A DNA stretch of 64,000 nt from Rufibacter hautae (GCF_008271695.1 NZ_VKKY01000002.1:1364001-1428000), one strand, 5' to 3'. Numbered from the stretch's first letter, positions 17,438 to 27,098 are shown. The notes: generated from the sequence alone by a model not told the origin. Translations and numbers: made by a program.

Positions 17438-18011
17438 TTATCTTCTTCTTTTGGCGATGAAAACCCCGATGTTTAATTTCCTTGGAGCCTCATGACAGGC
17501 ATCCACCTTTGGCAGGAAATTATTGGCCCGCATGTATGTCCCTAGTTCTGACTGGTAGAAATGGACCTTGGAGCGGATCTGCCCCAGGATCTCCCCTCTC
17601 CTTTTGTCGCTGATCTGCTCATAATCCTGTCCTCTCGGTGAGGTGATACCTGCCTGCGTCACGTCTATGCCATGGATGAAGAACAGGCGCTTGTAGGCGC
17701 ACATGGCCCAGAAAGGCACCACGGCTGCATAGAAAGCGTGCAGGTCCACTACGAGCACTGGAAGCAGCTCTTCTGTGGGTACTTCTTCGGCGGGTACTTC
17801 CTCCAATGGGGTAAGCACCGGTTTAGTGGGCTCCTCTACAGGCGGCTCCACCGGCAAAGGCTATAAATCCAGAAGCAGGTTGTAGTTCTCCCGGTTTATG
17901 ACTGGCGCCACGTCCATGAGACCGTCGTCCTTGATCTGGAAGTCCACCTTCGCATCAGGGATGTTGACGGTGAAGTCAGCGTAAAGCGCGATATCAGCCT
18001 TGGTTATCTGC
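17438..18011 (-). pseudogene. Head-tail connector-like phage protein with one TAG
   Basis: The frame from ATG 18011 (MQITKADIALYADFTVNIP) runs to 17438 with one TAG at 17861-17863 after NYNLLLDL, followed by PLPVEPPVEEPTKP. CAG would give LQPLPVEPP. The C-terminal part (AFYAAVVPFWAMCAYKRLF, GIDVTQAGITSP, SDKRRGEILGQ) resembles a family of Bacteroidota phage proteins placed next to portal genes, possibly head-tail adaptors. Pro/Glu-rich repeats form a linker. The start overlaps the end of the portal gene by 18 bp. Confidence 0.6.
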
Positions 18012-19361
18012 ATTGTTTGAGCTGTTTTCTGGTAAAAGGCCTGCTAAGGCAAGAATCTGGGCCGCACTCATAGCGTCCATTACCTTGCTGCGCACATAAG
18101 AAGGAAGTGTGTTCAAGGCCTGAAGGGTTTTGTCGGCTTCCTTGGAGCGGGTGCTATCTAAAGGAGACATTCCCCCGAAGTTGCGCTTCTCCTCATCGGT
18201 CATCATGGCCCAGATTTCCGGAGGAATGACCTTTAATGGAGAAAGAGTGCTCACGGTCCACTCACCGTCCGGCAACAGTTTCTTAAAAATACGCTGAATC
18301 ACGCGCTGCTTGCCGTTGATTTCGTTCTGCACCAGGGAAATGGCATTCAGCATCTCCTGGTTGTTGCCCAGCTGCCCTTCAGTTGAAAAGCCCACTAGCA
18401 CCGGAGGAAGCCCGAAGTGGCGGCAAACAGCACGTCAAATGGTGCCCCGCTTGCCGTCGATGGAAAGCAGTGCCTTTGTATTGTCAAAAGGAAGAATCTG
18501 AGGAGCTGCTTCTTTTACATCTGCAGTTATCACCACAGGGTCACCTTCATTCTCGGGGTCAATCATTTCTGCGACAACTTCAGTGGCATAATCCACCTCT
18601 GTCTTCCCGTTCTCATCCTCTTGGGTGGCATTGAGGCCCGGAATGAACATCACGAACGGCGGGCGGAAGTTCTTCTTTAGCGCCTTATGGTCTGACTTGC
18701 TGATCTGAGCGTCTGATTTAATGTCCAACCTCCCGGCCTCAGTCCAGAAGTCAGGAACAGGGTACACCGGAGCGTCAGTGGCAGGCCGGTAAACATGGAA
18801 CAGCTGCCCTTTCTGGCTGCCTTCCACGTTCGGGTCTGCCATAGCAATCACCTCGTCCCAGTTCTCAGGGTCATAGGCAGGGACTATCTCATCCTGGTCT
18901 TTCTTGTACTGCTTCTTGCCGTAGGTAGGGTTTACGAGGTACGTGCCGTCATCCATTTTGCGCACCGTCTGAAACGGCACGTGGTAGATCTCGCCCACAT
19001 TGCCGGCCAGGTCATACTTCACCCGCAGGGCAAAGCCGTCCAAAGCGGCGTAGTCTGAGCTGATCCAGTCCAGGATGGTGTCGGCGATCTCGCCGTTGGG
19101 GTTCACCTGGCGCTCTGCCTCATCAACATCGGCGAAACCGTCTGCTTGGATGAAGGAATTCAGCTTCTTCCAGCACCGCTTGGCGTTACCGGAGGCGCGC
19201 AGGGCGTCAATGATCTCATGCGGCAGCTTGTCGTTGGCGCCGAACTTAATCACCTTGGCCTCCCCTACCTTTACCGCAGGGGCATTATTTGCCGAAGGCC
19301 CAGAGTTTTTTACGTTCTGGGCCTTCGCCTTCTTCATCCTTTTGTTGATGGGAGCAAGCAT
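17994..19361 (-). pseudogene. Portal-like protein with one TGA
   Basis: About 455 residues from MLAPINKRMKKAKAQN, interrupted by TGA (18435-18437) in SIDGKRGTI-stop-RAVCRHFGLPPVLVGF. The segments KRCWKKLNSFIQADGF, VPFQTVRKMDDGTY and the late FGLPPVLVGFSTEGQLGNN match the general layout of phage portal proteins, the dodecameric channel through which DNA is packaged. The TGA fits an original CGA (Arg). It is followed by the connector-like gene with an 18-bp overlap. Read-through would give normal portal length. Confidence 0.6.
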
Positions 19362-19364
19362 GAA

Positions 19365-19943
19365 TTATTCTCCGCCGTTTTCTTTGTTACCTAGTTCTTC
19401 CAGCTCTGTAATTTTCAACTCCAATTGTGCGATGGTGAGTTTCCCGTCTGGCTTCTCGCCGGACAACTCTTCGTACTGAGCCTGAAGCTTTTGCTTTTCA
19501 GTGAGTTTTGGCGCATCATCTTCGTCAGAAGAATGGTTTACCAACTCCACGTTATGCTTGAACTGCTCACTGTTAGCGATTCCGTCCGCCTGCTCATCTG
19601 TCATGGAGGCAAGAGTGATTGCCTCTGTTGCGCCATTATCGTGCACAAGGACTACCGTGCCCACGTTATTGGCTTTTGCTGCTTTAGAGATTTGGTATTT
19701 GGTGGTTTTATTAGCCATGATTTCCTGCTGTGTAGGGTAAACAATGATTGAATCAGGGTTGAGGGTGTACCGCTGCAGCTCGCTTGCCATGGCATTGAAG
19801 TTGCAGCTGGTACAATCCACATTTCTTCCGGTAATTGCGTTGAAGAGGATGTTCAACTCCTGAATGTTGGCCGTTGCCCTGTTCTTAGGGTATGGTATCT
19901 GTAGCCACAACCTAGCCCGTTCCAGTAGCTCCTCTTTGCTCAT
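19365..19943 (-). CDS. Phage protein, unknown, with SAP/HeH-like C-terminal helix pair
   Basis: This intact 192-residue protein has a Cys-containing N-terminal segment (NVDCTSCNFNAMASEL), a short basic strand region (TKYQISKAAKANN), and a C-terminal helix-extension-helix-like element (LSGEKPDGKLTIAQLELKI), as seen in many phage head proteins. Its exact role is unknown. It starts by overlapping the stop of the upstream gene and ends 3 bases before the portal start, so it lies within one head-gene operon. Confidence 0.6.
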   Translation of the reverse strand: MSKEELLERARLWLQIPYPKNRATANIQELNILFNAITGRNVDCTSCNFNAMASELQRYTLNPDSIIVYPTQQEIMANKTTKYQISKAAKANNVGTVVLVHDNGATEAITLASMTDEQADGIANSEQFKHNVELVNHSSDEDDAPKLTEKQKLQAQYEELSGEKPDGKLTIAQLELKITELEELGNKENGGE

Positions 19944-20539
19944 TAGACAGCCGCAGCGGTATGCATTGCCTCAAGTGCTGCCAGGGTAGATATTTCGTCA
20001 GCACCCAGCTCCACGTTGAGAGGAAGCTTGGTCTCTGAACCAAAGAAGCCTAAGTTTCAAGGTCTTCTGTCTGTTAAGGCTGTACCTGAAGCATGCTCAA
20101 GGCTAGTCATGGAAAGACCATTGCCCAAGACTCCGTTCTCACCGGCTAAACCGAAAGCCTCAAAGGTGCCGTCATTGTTGTGCACGATGGCAAACAAGTC
20201 TTCCACCTTGGAAAGCTTCTCAATGGTTTCCTTGTCAAGCTGGCTTTTGGCATAGGCCACGAAGTTGAAGTTGTGCGGGAACAAGGTGATATACTCATTT
20301 ACCTCAAGACCGGTGCTGGTGCTGTTCTTCAGCTTGCGCCCAATGAGTTTACCAAGCTTAGCACCTGATTTCAAGGTCAAAGTTTTCAGAGCCTTGCTAG
20401 TGGCGTCCAGCGTGTAACCGGCTACCTCAGAAAGGCTACCGATGTACGCTTCTTTTTTCACCCCGCCGGGAGCCCGTAGGGCATCGCAAGGGGGATCTAA
20501 TTTGATCCCTCCTACTGGTACTGCGCAGTTATCTGCCAT
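19943..20539 (-). pseudogene. Phage structural protein with one TGA, follows the capsid
   Basis: The frame starts MADNCAVPVGGIKLDPPCD and runs about 198 residues, with TGA at 20057-20059 (ALTDRRP-stop-NLGFFGSETKLPLN) and a final TAA at 19943. The protein is beta-rich with no membrane segment; it could be a minor capsid, decoration or tail-tube component. CGA or GGA would restore it. It lies immediately downstream of the capsid C-terminal fragment in the same orientation. Confidence 0.55.
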
Positions 20540-20558
20540 TTCTTATACCTCCTTTGGA

Positions 20559-20879
20559 TTAGTAACCAACTGTAACCAGGGCACCGTCAAAGTAACCCAC
20601 GCCCATCTTGTAGCGAATGCGCAGGTAGTTCTTGTCAGTGGTTTTGTCGTACCAGAAGTCCATCACCGCGTCTTCGGTGTCGGTGTCGTTCCAGATCTGC
20701 ACTGCGTCCTTCAAGAACAACACACCACGGTGAGGCAGTACGCCACCTAAAAGGCTCTTGACTTTCTGGTCCCAGATAGCAACCTTAACCACCGGAATTC
20801 CCATGAAGGACACGGTTTTAACACTGTCTTGCATGGTGATCCATGAGCTTTCCAGGGCTTTGTTTTTAGTCAGTGACTG
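20559..20879 (-). pseudogene. Major capsid candidate, C-terminal fragment (severed by inversion)
   Basis: The fragment starts mid-protein (QSLTKNKALESSWITMQ) at the inversion breakpoint and ends MGVGYFDGALVTVGY-stop. It encodes about 106 residues in a beta-rich pattern (VPVVKVAIWDQ-like strands, NTDTEDAVMDFWYDK). It joins in frame to the fragment at 28558-29212 when the 8.3-kb segment is inverted: the two share codon CAG within GCAGT. The combined length is about 323 residues, normal for an HK97-type capsid. The capsid assignment rests on position after protease and scaffold-like genes. Confidence 0.75.
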
Positions 20880-22714
20880 CACAAAGGCCTGACTACCGTC
20901 TTCACGTTCCTGACCGATAAACTCGCCGGCTTTGGGAAAGTGATCTTTGATGCGTTTGACAATCCTAAGCAGGCCTTGAAAGACCTGATAGGCTTCATTG
21001 AAACCAACCTCATGAACCGGATTAAGGCCTTTGCCATGATCTGGGAAGGCATGCAGAACCGGGACCTGAAGAAGGTGAATAACGGGCTCTTCCAGATGTC
21101 CCCGGGGGTGGAGGATGTGATAGGCAAAACTGCCCAGTTAGGCAAGGAGATGGCGGCTGTGGCGAAAGCCGGGGAGAATATTGAGCGCCAGCAACAGCGC
21201 CTTGAGAAAGACCGCATCAACAACATTGCCACAAACAAAACGCTGTTAGGCCTCATTGAGGCTCAGAAGAACATCCGGGACAACGAGTTCAACAGCATAG
21301 ACAAAAGGAAGAAAGCCAAGGAGGAAGCAGCTAAATTGGAACAGCGGCGCCTGAAGACCTTGGAAGACCTTGCCCAACGGCAAGTGGATATCCTGATGCA
21401 GGAAGCCAACCTGTGCGGCGGGATTGACAAGCTCCGGAATGATGAGGTGCAGAAGATCAAAGAAGCGGAAAACGAGCAGGCAGATATTCGGGAGGACTCA
21501 CTTGGCCGGCAGAATGAGACCATCACCAACCGCTACCAGTTGGAGTAGGAGGCTTTGCAGAAGTCTAAGGAGCTGGAGATGCAGCGACTGGAAGCCGCCA
21601 AGGCGCGCATTGAAGCTGAGTTGCTATTTGCCAAGGAAGGCACCCGCGAGTATCTGGACATTCAGGAACGTCTTATTAAACAGCAGCTGAGATTGAGAAC
21701 CGGGGTGACGGGCTGAGCCGTGAGCAACGCAAGCTAAATGAGCTGAAGGCCAATGCGGAGATCCTTAAGCTACGCTCTGAATTTTATGAGAAGTCAGCCT
21801 TGCAGGAGTTGAAGTACCTGGGCGAGATGGACGTGTTCCATGAGAATAGCAATCAGGGGGTAAAGGATCAACTTAGGGATATGAACCAAGCCACCTTTGC
21901 CGCCATGGAAGAGCGCCGGAAGAAGACGGAGGAAGAGGCTGCCCTTCGTGCCCAGGCTAAGATTGACGCTGCCAAATACACCAAGGAGAAGTTGCTTGAG
22001 ATTGAGAAGATGAATGTGGCAATCCAGACATCAAATGCTTTATCAAGTCTTATTGAAATTGCTGCAGGTAAGAGTGAGCAGGCGGCAGAGTTTCAGCGGG
22101 CCATAGCCATCTTCCAGATTGGGGTGAATTCAGCGCGTGCCATCACCGCGGGTATTGCAGAAGCCGCAGCCGCAGGACCTTTTCCCGCTAACTTGTTGGC
22201 CATTACCACCACCGTGGCCACTGTACTGGCAAACATCGCCCAAGCAAAAGCTCTACTGTCAGAGGATTAGGCCCCGAGAGCGCCCAAGTTCAAAGGGGCA
22301 AGAGGCGGTGTTTTGCGCGGCCCGTCCCATGCGCAGGGAGGTATCAGAGGAACTGGCCGGTTCAGCAATATTGAGGTGGAAGGGGATGAGGCGGTTTTGA
22401 CTAAAGGCGTGACCAAGGACCCGGTGCTCTTCTCAATGGCTTCCATCATCAACCAGTTGGGCGGCGGCGTTCCTTTAGGGCCAACCAATTACGGCGCTTT
22501 AGGTGGGATCATCTTGCCGGCATCGGATAAGCAAATCACCATGGAACAAGCTTTGAGCCCTGCAATGGTGCCGCAAGTTGTGCCGCAGCAAATTGACTAC
22601 GGAAGGCTTGCCGCTGCCATGGCTAAAATGCCGCGGCCTGTTGTAGGTATTTCTGATATTTGTGCAGGGTTGAAAAATGAACAGTGGGTTCAGGCCAGAA
22701 CTTCACAGAGGTAA
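20880..22714 (+). pseudogene. Tail tape-measure protein, C-terminal part (severed by inversion)
   Basis: Begins at the breakpoint with HKGLTTVFTFLTDKLAGFG and IFDAFDNPKQALKDLIGF, typical tape-measure text. Long charged coiled-coil stretches follow (RLEKDRINNIATNK, KRKKAKEEAAKLEQRRLK). A hydrophobic Ala-rich region ends the helical part (NLLAITTTVATVLANIAQA), and the last part is Gly/Pro-rich, ending VQARTSQR. It is damaged by TAG at 21546-21548, a frameshift near 21700 and TAG at 22268-22270. It continues the N-terminal half at 29956-29213. Together they would give roughly 850 residues, setting tail length in the virion. Confidence 0.8.
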
Positions 22715-22753
22715 AAGAAAAGGGGAGATGCTTAGTCTCCCCTTTTCTTTTAC
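22711..22753. terminator. Strong terminator after the tape-measure C-terminal part
   Basis: A perfect hairpin with 18-base arms (GTAAAAGAAAAGGGGAGA and complement) around a short loop. T-rich ends on both strands serve the tape-measure operon and the convergent DUF4468 gene. Confidence 0.85.
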
Positions 22754-23310
22754 CAGTCTTCTTTTTTCGCCGCTGTACTTTGCGCCATTTCTGTTTTAAG
22801 ACTTTCAATCAGTCTTTTTGCAGTTTTGTTAAATTCAGCTTTGTACTGACCTGGTAGGCTCTTCTCTCTGCCTTTTTTAACAAGAAGGCCTTCTACCACA
22901 AACTTTTCTATTGGTGCAGGTGGCGCCGGATTGGGGAAAGTGGAGTTCGGTTATCCCTCATACTTGAAATCAGTCATTTGATACCGGTATCTACCGTCCT
23001 TCACTTCAACTTTTACCGTGTACCAAAGTTTCAATTTCACAGGGATGAGAGTGGTAACGATGATATCACTAAACCCTTTGCCCATTAGCACTCCCGTTTC
23101 CTTGTCATCAATTTCAAATTCTGATTTTGATGAATTGAAAGTGCTGGCATACCATGAGCGGGCAGGGGTATACAGTTGTATTTGGGTTTAAGATTCCACG
23201 GGTACAACTTCTGTGAAGTTAACCTTGCCGGTTTCTTTGTCAATTGGTAAATCTTGCCCCATAGCCAGGAACGGCAGCAACAGCATCAGGAAGGTTAATA
23301 GTCTTTTCAT
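22750..23310 (-). pseudogene. Exported DUF4468-like protein with two TAA codons
   Basis: A signal peptide (MKRLLTFLMLLLPFLAMGQ) is followed by a DUF4468-like pattern (DKETGKVNFTEVVPVES, LYTPARSWYASTFNSSKSEF, TVKVEVKDGRYRYQMTDF). TAA at 23188-23190 and 22951-22953 break an otherwise continuous frame of 186 residues; both fit CAA (VES-Q-TQIQLY, YEG-Q-PNSTFP). DUF4468 is a TBP-like-fold domain found in Bacteroidota envelope proteins, with unknown function. It directly follows the lipoprotein gene (7-base gap) on the same strand and looks like cargo rather than a phage structural gene. Confidence 0.75.
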
Positions 23311-23317
23311 TAGGTAT

Positions 23318-23761
23318 TTATTTACGGGTATAGTTTAAGATTAATACAGCTTTGTGATATTCCGCGGTAGTTGGATAGATTGCCTGCAGTGTAAGGTTTT
23401 CTTTAGTGATTGATATTACCTCAGATTCACTTCCAAGCGGACCTTCCAAGATCAAAAATACCTTGCCTTGCCTTTCTTCTATTGTGTAAGTGAGTTGGAG
23501 GCTTGGTTGGTTGGCAACATAGATATCTAGCTTGGTTTGGGAAAACTCAAACTCTACTCCGTTTGCAACATGAGGCCCGGTTTCAAATAATTGCCCTTTG
23601 GAGTCGTAGAACTCCTCTTTACCCTCTGCTAAAATCCAACGACCTATCAAAAGCTTCTTGGTTTCATCGATTTTTGAGATAGCCTCATTCTTGTCTTTGT
23701 CTCCGCAGCCGGAGAATACTGCTAAGAATACGAAGAAGATCAGCGGTAATAGTCTTTTCAT
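23318..23761 (-). CDS. Lipocalin-like lipoprotein (prophage cargo)
   Basis: This 147-residue lipoprotein has signal peptide and lipobox VFLAVFSGC. It is followed by KKLLIGRWILAEGKEEFYDSKG-type text: a W-containing first strand and alternating beta strands to the C-terminus (AVLILNYTRK), as in Bacteroidota lipocalin-like domains. The start is set at MKRLLPL (23761); an upstream in-frame extension precedes the signal and is rejected. It forms a pair with the broken DUF4468 gene and lies within the inverted segment between tape measure and protease. Possibly a superinfection- or surface-modifying gene of the lysogen; that is inference. Confidence 0.7.
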   Translation of the reverse strand: MKRLLPLIFFVFLAVFSGCGDKDKNEAISKIDETKKLLIGRWILAEGKEEFYDSKGQLFETGPHVANGVEFEFSQTKLDIYVANQPSLQLTYTIEERQGKVFLILEGPLGSESEVISITKENLTLQAIYPTTAEYHKAVLILNYTRK

Positions 23762-24115
23762 TGAATTGAATATTGGGATTATTTGAAGTTTCCCAAAGAT
23801 AGCGTTTGTTTTGATTGGGGACATTGGGGAAAGCAGTTAAACCAAAACATTGCTTTTCAGTGTAAGTGAGTTGAAGCATTGTCTTACTGATGATTTAGAG
23901 TAGTTAAAAAAAACAAGGAAAAGCATTATTTATGACACATTAAAAAATGCATTACTATTTTTGTGCTTATAATCTTAAAAAACTTTAATTTTGAAGATTA
24001 TAATATCTGCTTGTTTCTTTAAATGTATTTTTTCAATAATTATTAATGTTTAAAAATTGGTTGAATACTTTAATGGCTGCGCGTGCGGCTTTGTGTATAT
24101 CCCATACAAAAAAAT
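23762..24115. other. AT-rich divergent intergenic region
   Basis: No gene seen. The region is very AT-rich and separates the minus-strand lipoprotein from the plus-strand HTTM gene pair. It probably holds promoters for both directions, but no consensus pair is convincing. Confidence 0.4.
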
Positions 24116-24643
24116 ATGTTCTCGGTAAAATCTACCTTCTTTTTATTTCTGATTTTATTTTTTCCATTTATTTTAAGAATCAAAACCCAGCATTTGGAGC
24201 CTTATCCAGCATTACTATTGCCGTCAGGAGCTACCAAACTGGAGCTAATGTCTGATACGTTAGAGGTTAATAGTACTGAATTATATGGATTGACACCAAA
24301 CGGTACTTTGAAAGAAGTGAATCCCGTCCGTTTCTTCTTTCCCATTCCAGTACAGTATATGAATCCAATTTTATTAAATGATTTTGGCCGAGTAAACCCG
24401 CTTGAAAATGATAAAGGAGGCTTGGTTCAATTGTTGAAAAAATTTAAAGTCTTAAGAGACAAGATTATAGATGCCAATGATGAGGAGGAACTCTCCAAAT
24501 GGCTTGATTCTAAACTGGTTGAGCAAGGATTCACTCCTGGGTTTTTAAAAGCATTTAAAACTACATCAACATTCTCTGTTAAAGCCAACCGATTGTTAAG
24601 TAAGAAACTCTCAAATGAAAAAATTATACTACCTAATAAATAA
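24116..24643 (+). CDS. AT-rich membrane-anchored protein paired with the HTTM protein
   Basis: A 175-residue protein with an N-terminal membrane segment (MFSVKSTFFLFLILFFPFIL). An extracytoplasmic domain follows, beginning HLEPYPALLLPSGATKLEL, with ELYGLTPNGTLKEVNPVRFF in the middle and a helical C-terminus. No family is recognised. It overlaps the HTTM gene by 29 bp, so translation is probably coupled. Two-gene units of a small anchored protein and an HTTM protein occur in Bacteroidota and resemble in layout sdpA-sdpB, although sequence similarity to SdpA is not evident. The composition is far more AT-rich than host or phage genes, pointing to recent acquisition. Confidence 0.65.
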   Translation: MFSVKSTFFLFLILFFPFILRIKTQHLEPYPALLLPSGATKLELMSDTLEVNSTELYGLTPNGTLKEVNPVRFFFPIPVQYMNPILLNDFGRVNPLENDKGGLVQLLKKFKVLRDKIIDANDEEELSKWLDSKLVEQGFTPGFLKAFKTTSTFSVKANRLLSKKLSNEKIILPNK

Positions 24644-25715
24644 GCAGAACGAAAGGTTTTGGGAGAGAATTATCAAATCTACGAGTTCCAGTATAAGTTC
24701 ACTCTGCGCTTTTCGTATAATCGCAGGTTTATTTATTTTATTTTTCAGCATACGCACCTATGGGTGGATTGAGACTATTCCCTCTATTTTGTTTGATCCG
24801 CCTTTATTGAGTATCAGCAACCTATTTAGCAGTTTCCCTTCAAATGGCTTACTGCAAACCATTGATTTTATTTTATTGGCAAGCATTATATGTATTACCT
24901 TAGGCATTAAAGCGAGGTTGTTTACTATTATCTTCTTAGTTTTAAGTAGCTTAGGCAATAGCTTCGTTTATTCTTTTGGTAAGATTGACCACGATATATT
25001 ACTATACATTTTTTTGATGTGCATGTCCTTCTCTGGTTGGGGATCTGACTTAGCTTTATACCCAGACAAGCCAGTTAAAGAAGAAACATTTTATAAAAGC
25101 CTTTCTTTGTTAAGCGTTTTTATTTGCTTCGGGATGTTTACTGCGGGTTATGAGAAGGCTCTTAATTGGGTTGACTTTGATTTTAGCACAAATGGCTTTG
25201 CTTCATGGATCTACCCAGGGTTCTATCAATTAAAAAGAACCTTAGCATTAGCTCCCTATATATTTACAGTTCCTTTTGTTTACTTAGATGTGTTCGATTA
25301 TGCCGCAATAACTTTTGAACTTTCAGGCTTTTTATTTCTGCTTGCCTCCAGGAAAGCGTGGAATTTATGGCTTTTAATTGCCTGTGTATTTCACTTAGCT
25401 AATGCATTGTTTTTAAATATACCATTTACTGTTAACCTTTTGCCATATTTATCTTTCATAAATTATTCTAAACTTTTTAGTTTTATGAAAAATAATTCAA
25501 AGAAGCCATGGCTAAAAACTGGCATTGGTTTTCTTCTTGCATCTGGTACATTGATTGTCATTCCATATATAATTTCTAAAGATAGATATATGGGAATTAT
25601 ATATTTTCTTCCAGAAAAAAGTAGTTTGTATATTATCTGCTTAATGTGGGTTACGGCCGCTTTTATTTTTTTCAAGGAATTGTTGGCAATGAATCGGAAG
25701 CTGGCTGGTGTTTAA
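24615..25715 (+). CDS. HTTM-domain (vitamin K-dependent carboxylase-like) membrane protein
   Basis: A 366-residue polytopic protein with about nine hydrophobic segments. SSLCAFRIIAGLFILFFSIR near the start is a typical HTTM first helix. The conserved-type IDHDILLYIFLMCMSFSGWG and VFHLANALFLNIPFTVNL follow. HTTM proteins include vitamin K-dependent gamma-carboxylase relatives and SdpB, which matures a secreted toxin; the function here is unknown. It overlaps its upstream partner and is followed by a short terminator. The gene is intact while neighbouring phage genes are broken, suggesting later acquisition or continued selection. Confidence 0.75.
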   Translation: MKKLYYLINKQNERFWERIIKSTSSSISSLCAFRIIAGLFILFFSIRTYGWIETIPSILFDPPLLSISNLFSSFPSNGLLQTIDFILLASIICITLGIKARLFTIIFLVLSSLGNSFVYSFGKIDHDILLYIFLMCMSFSGWGSDLALYPDKPVKEETFYKSLSLLSVFICFGMFTAGYEKALNWVDFDFSTNGFASWIYPGFYQLKRTLALAPYIFTVPFVYLDVFDYAAITFELSGFLFLLASRKAWNLWLLIACVFHLANALFLNIPFTVNLLPYLSFINYSKLFSFMKNNSKKPWLKTGIGFLLASGTLIVIPYIISKDRYMGIIYFLPEKSSLYIICLMWVTAAFIFFKELLAMNRKLAGV

Positions 25716-25742
25716 GTGATAAATTATTATATTCAAAAAATA

Positions 25743-25768
25743 AAAAGCCTCAGGAGATCGGGGCTTTT
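25743..25768 (+). terminator. Terminator after the HTTM gene
   Basis: AAAAGCC pairs with GGCTTTT around a 12-base loop, followed by T-rich sequence. Confidence 0.55.
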
Positions 25769-25850
25769 CTTTTGGCTTAAAATAAAAGGATGGCCCAACC
25801 TCGTGGTTTCCTCGGAAATCCTCACCGCCTCGCGCAAGAAGCAGCTTAAT

Positions 25851-26015
25851 TTATGGCAACCCCTTTCTATGCTCTCCGCTAATCAGGGTTATTAATAAGA
25901 TAAATATATATAGTAAAACAAAGTTCCATTCTGACTCCGCAAAATTGCGGGCTCATCCAAACACCCACTTCACTAGTTTCCACAACCCAAACAGCGCAAA
26001 AATCAATAGGCCCAT
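25851..26015 (-). pseudogene. Small two-helix membrane protein with one TGA
   Basis: A 54-codon frame starts MGLLIFALFGLWKLVKWVFG, then TGA (25953-25955), then ARNFAESEWNFVLLYIFILL and a hydrophilic end EHRKGLP. With Arg at the TGA (CGA) it reads as one small protein with two membrane segments. Just upstream on the same strand, an open stretch with WDRNDWFWDSNKPKLSW suggests a second decayed small phage gene. Low certainty. Confidence 0.4.
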
Positions 26016-26215
26016 GACAGCTTCGGTTTATTGCTGTCCCAGAACCAATCGTTGCGGTCCCATTCACGGCAATCTTTATTCCTAGGATTCCTCAATAAAG
26101 ATGTATTTTGACTTTTATAGAAAAAATAATTTAATTAGAAGGAAATTATCTCAAATGGGGGAGGATTGGTAGCGAAAACATGACCAAGTAATTATTCTTT
26201 AAAACTGCTAAGGAA

Positions 26216-26887
26216 ATGATCAAGAAGTTAGTCCCCGGCTGGTTGAAAAGTAAAGTATACCGGGCTGTGGTAGCTCAGGTGAAAGAGAATAATAAGGCCA
26301 TTTCCCAAAGCATCCCCCGAACCAATATCCCTTCACAAAGTATAAAGAACACCAAATTGTTGTCTAACCGGGTAGAACTACTCAGGTTGCTGCCCAAACA
26401 CGGGGTAGTTGCCGAGCTAGGGGTGGACCAAGGAGGCTTTTCAGAGTTGATCCTCAAGCTATGTGAGCCACAGAAACTGCACTTGGTTGACTTATGGGAC
26501 AGCGAGAGGTATAACCAGAACAAACGGAAGCATGTTGAGGATAAGTTCAAGACCGAAATCGGTTCTGGCCGGGTTAAGATAAACCTTGGTTTTTCCACTG
26601 AGGTGGTGGCTAGATTCGAAAATAGCTATTTTGATTGGGTCTATATTGATACCGACCACTCCTATAAGACAACCATCAAAGAGCTCGAAATATTGAGGCC
26701 TAAGATCAAGCCGGGGGGCATCATCGCTGGCCATGACTTTATAATCGGCAACTGGGATGGTATAGTTAGGTACGGTGTGATAGAAGCCGTATATGAGTTC
26801 TGCTCAAAGTATAATTGGGAAATCCTTTACTTAACCATGGAGATTGATAACCATCCAAGCTTCGCGATAAGGGAAATATTCCAATAG
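26216..26887 (+). CDS. Class I SAM-dependent methyltransferase (Methyltransf_24-like)
   Basis: A 223-residue cytoplasmic enzyme. The SAM-binding motif I is VVAELGVDQGGFSELIL at about residues 63-79. The acidic residue of motif II is in LHLVDLWD. The DWVYIDTDHSY stretch and PGGIIAGHDF are typical of Methyltransf_24/cephalosporin-hydroxylase-like methyltransferases that often act on sugars or small molecules. The N-terminal 50 residues are basic and helical. It is intact, lies next to the HTTM pair within the prophage, and is followed by a terminator. The substrate cannot be inferred. Confidence 0.8.
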   Translation: MIKKLVPGWLKSKVYRAVVAQVKENNKAISQSIPRTNIPSQSIKNTKLLSNRVELLRLLPKHGVVAELGVDQGGFSELILKLCEPQKLHLVDLWDSERYNQNKRKHVEDKFKTEIGSGRVKINLGFSTEVVARFENSYFDWVYIDTDHSYKTTIKELEILRPKIKPGGIIAGHDFIIGNWDGIVRYGVIEAVYEFCSKYNWEILYLTMEIDNHPSFAIREIFQ

Positions 26888-26888
26888 C

Positions 26889-26914
26889 AAAGGCCCGATT
26901 AAAGCCTTTTTTTT
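26889..26914 (+). terminator. Terminator after the methyltransferase gene
   Basis: AAAGGC pairs with GCCTTT, followed by a run of T. Confidence 0.6.
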
Positions 26915-26927
26915 CATAGAACTACCT

Positions 26928-27098
26928 TCATTTTTTTTCTGCCTCGGTCAAAAGCTGCTTCATCTGGCGGCACGGTTCCCGATGGTTGTTGAACTCGGCA
27001 AAGGCCACCATGGCGTTAACGGCTTCCAGTCTCCTGACCGCTGCGTCCCGCTCGGCTTATAGCTGGTCGTAGCTGGGTTTCTCCTCAGTCTTCTTCAT
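26928..27098 (-). pseudogene. Small phage protein with one TAA
   Basis: The frame overlaps the preceding stop (ATGA) and reads MKKTEEKPSYDQL, TAA, AERDAAVRRLEAVNAM, ending LLTEAEKK. CAA at the stop would give a 56-residue, strongly helical protein (DQLQAERDAAVRRLEA). Coupled to the small protein upstream. Function unknown. Confidence 0.5.

Noticed and set aside
20870-21256. Minus-strand open frame over the tape-measure start
   Set aside because: It is the complement of well-supported tape-measure coding sequence with family-like text on the plus strand.
24116-25715. Calling the pair SdpA/SdpB
   Set aside because: Only the HTTM membrane type and gene order resemble sdpAB. The small partner lacks recognisable SdpA text and no toxin peptide gene follows.
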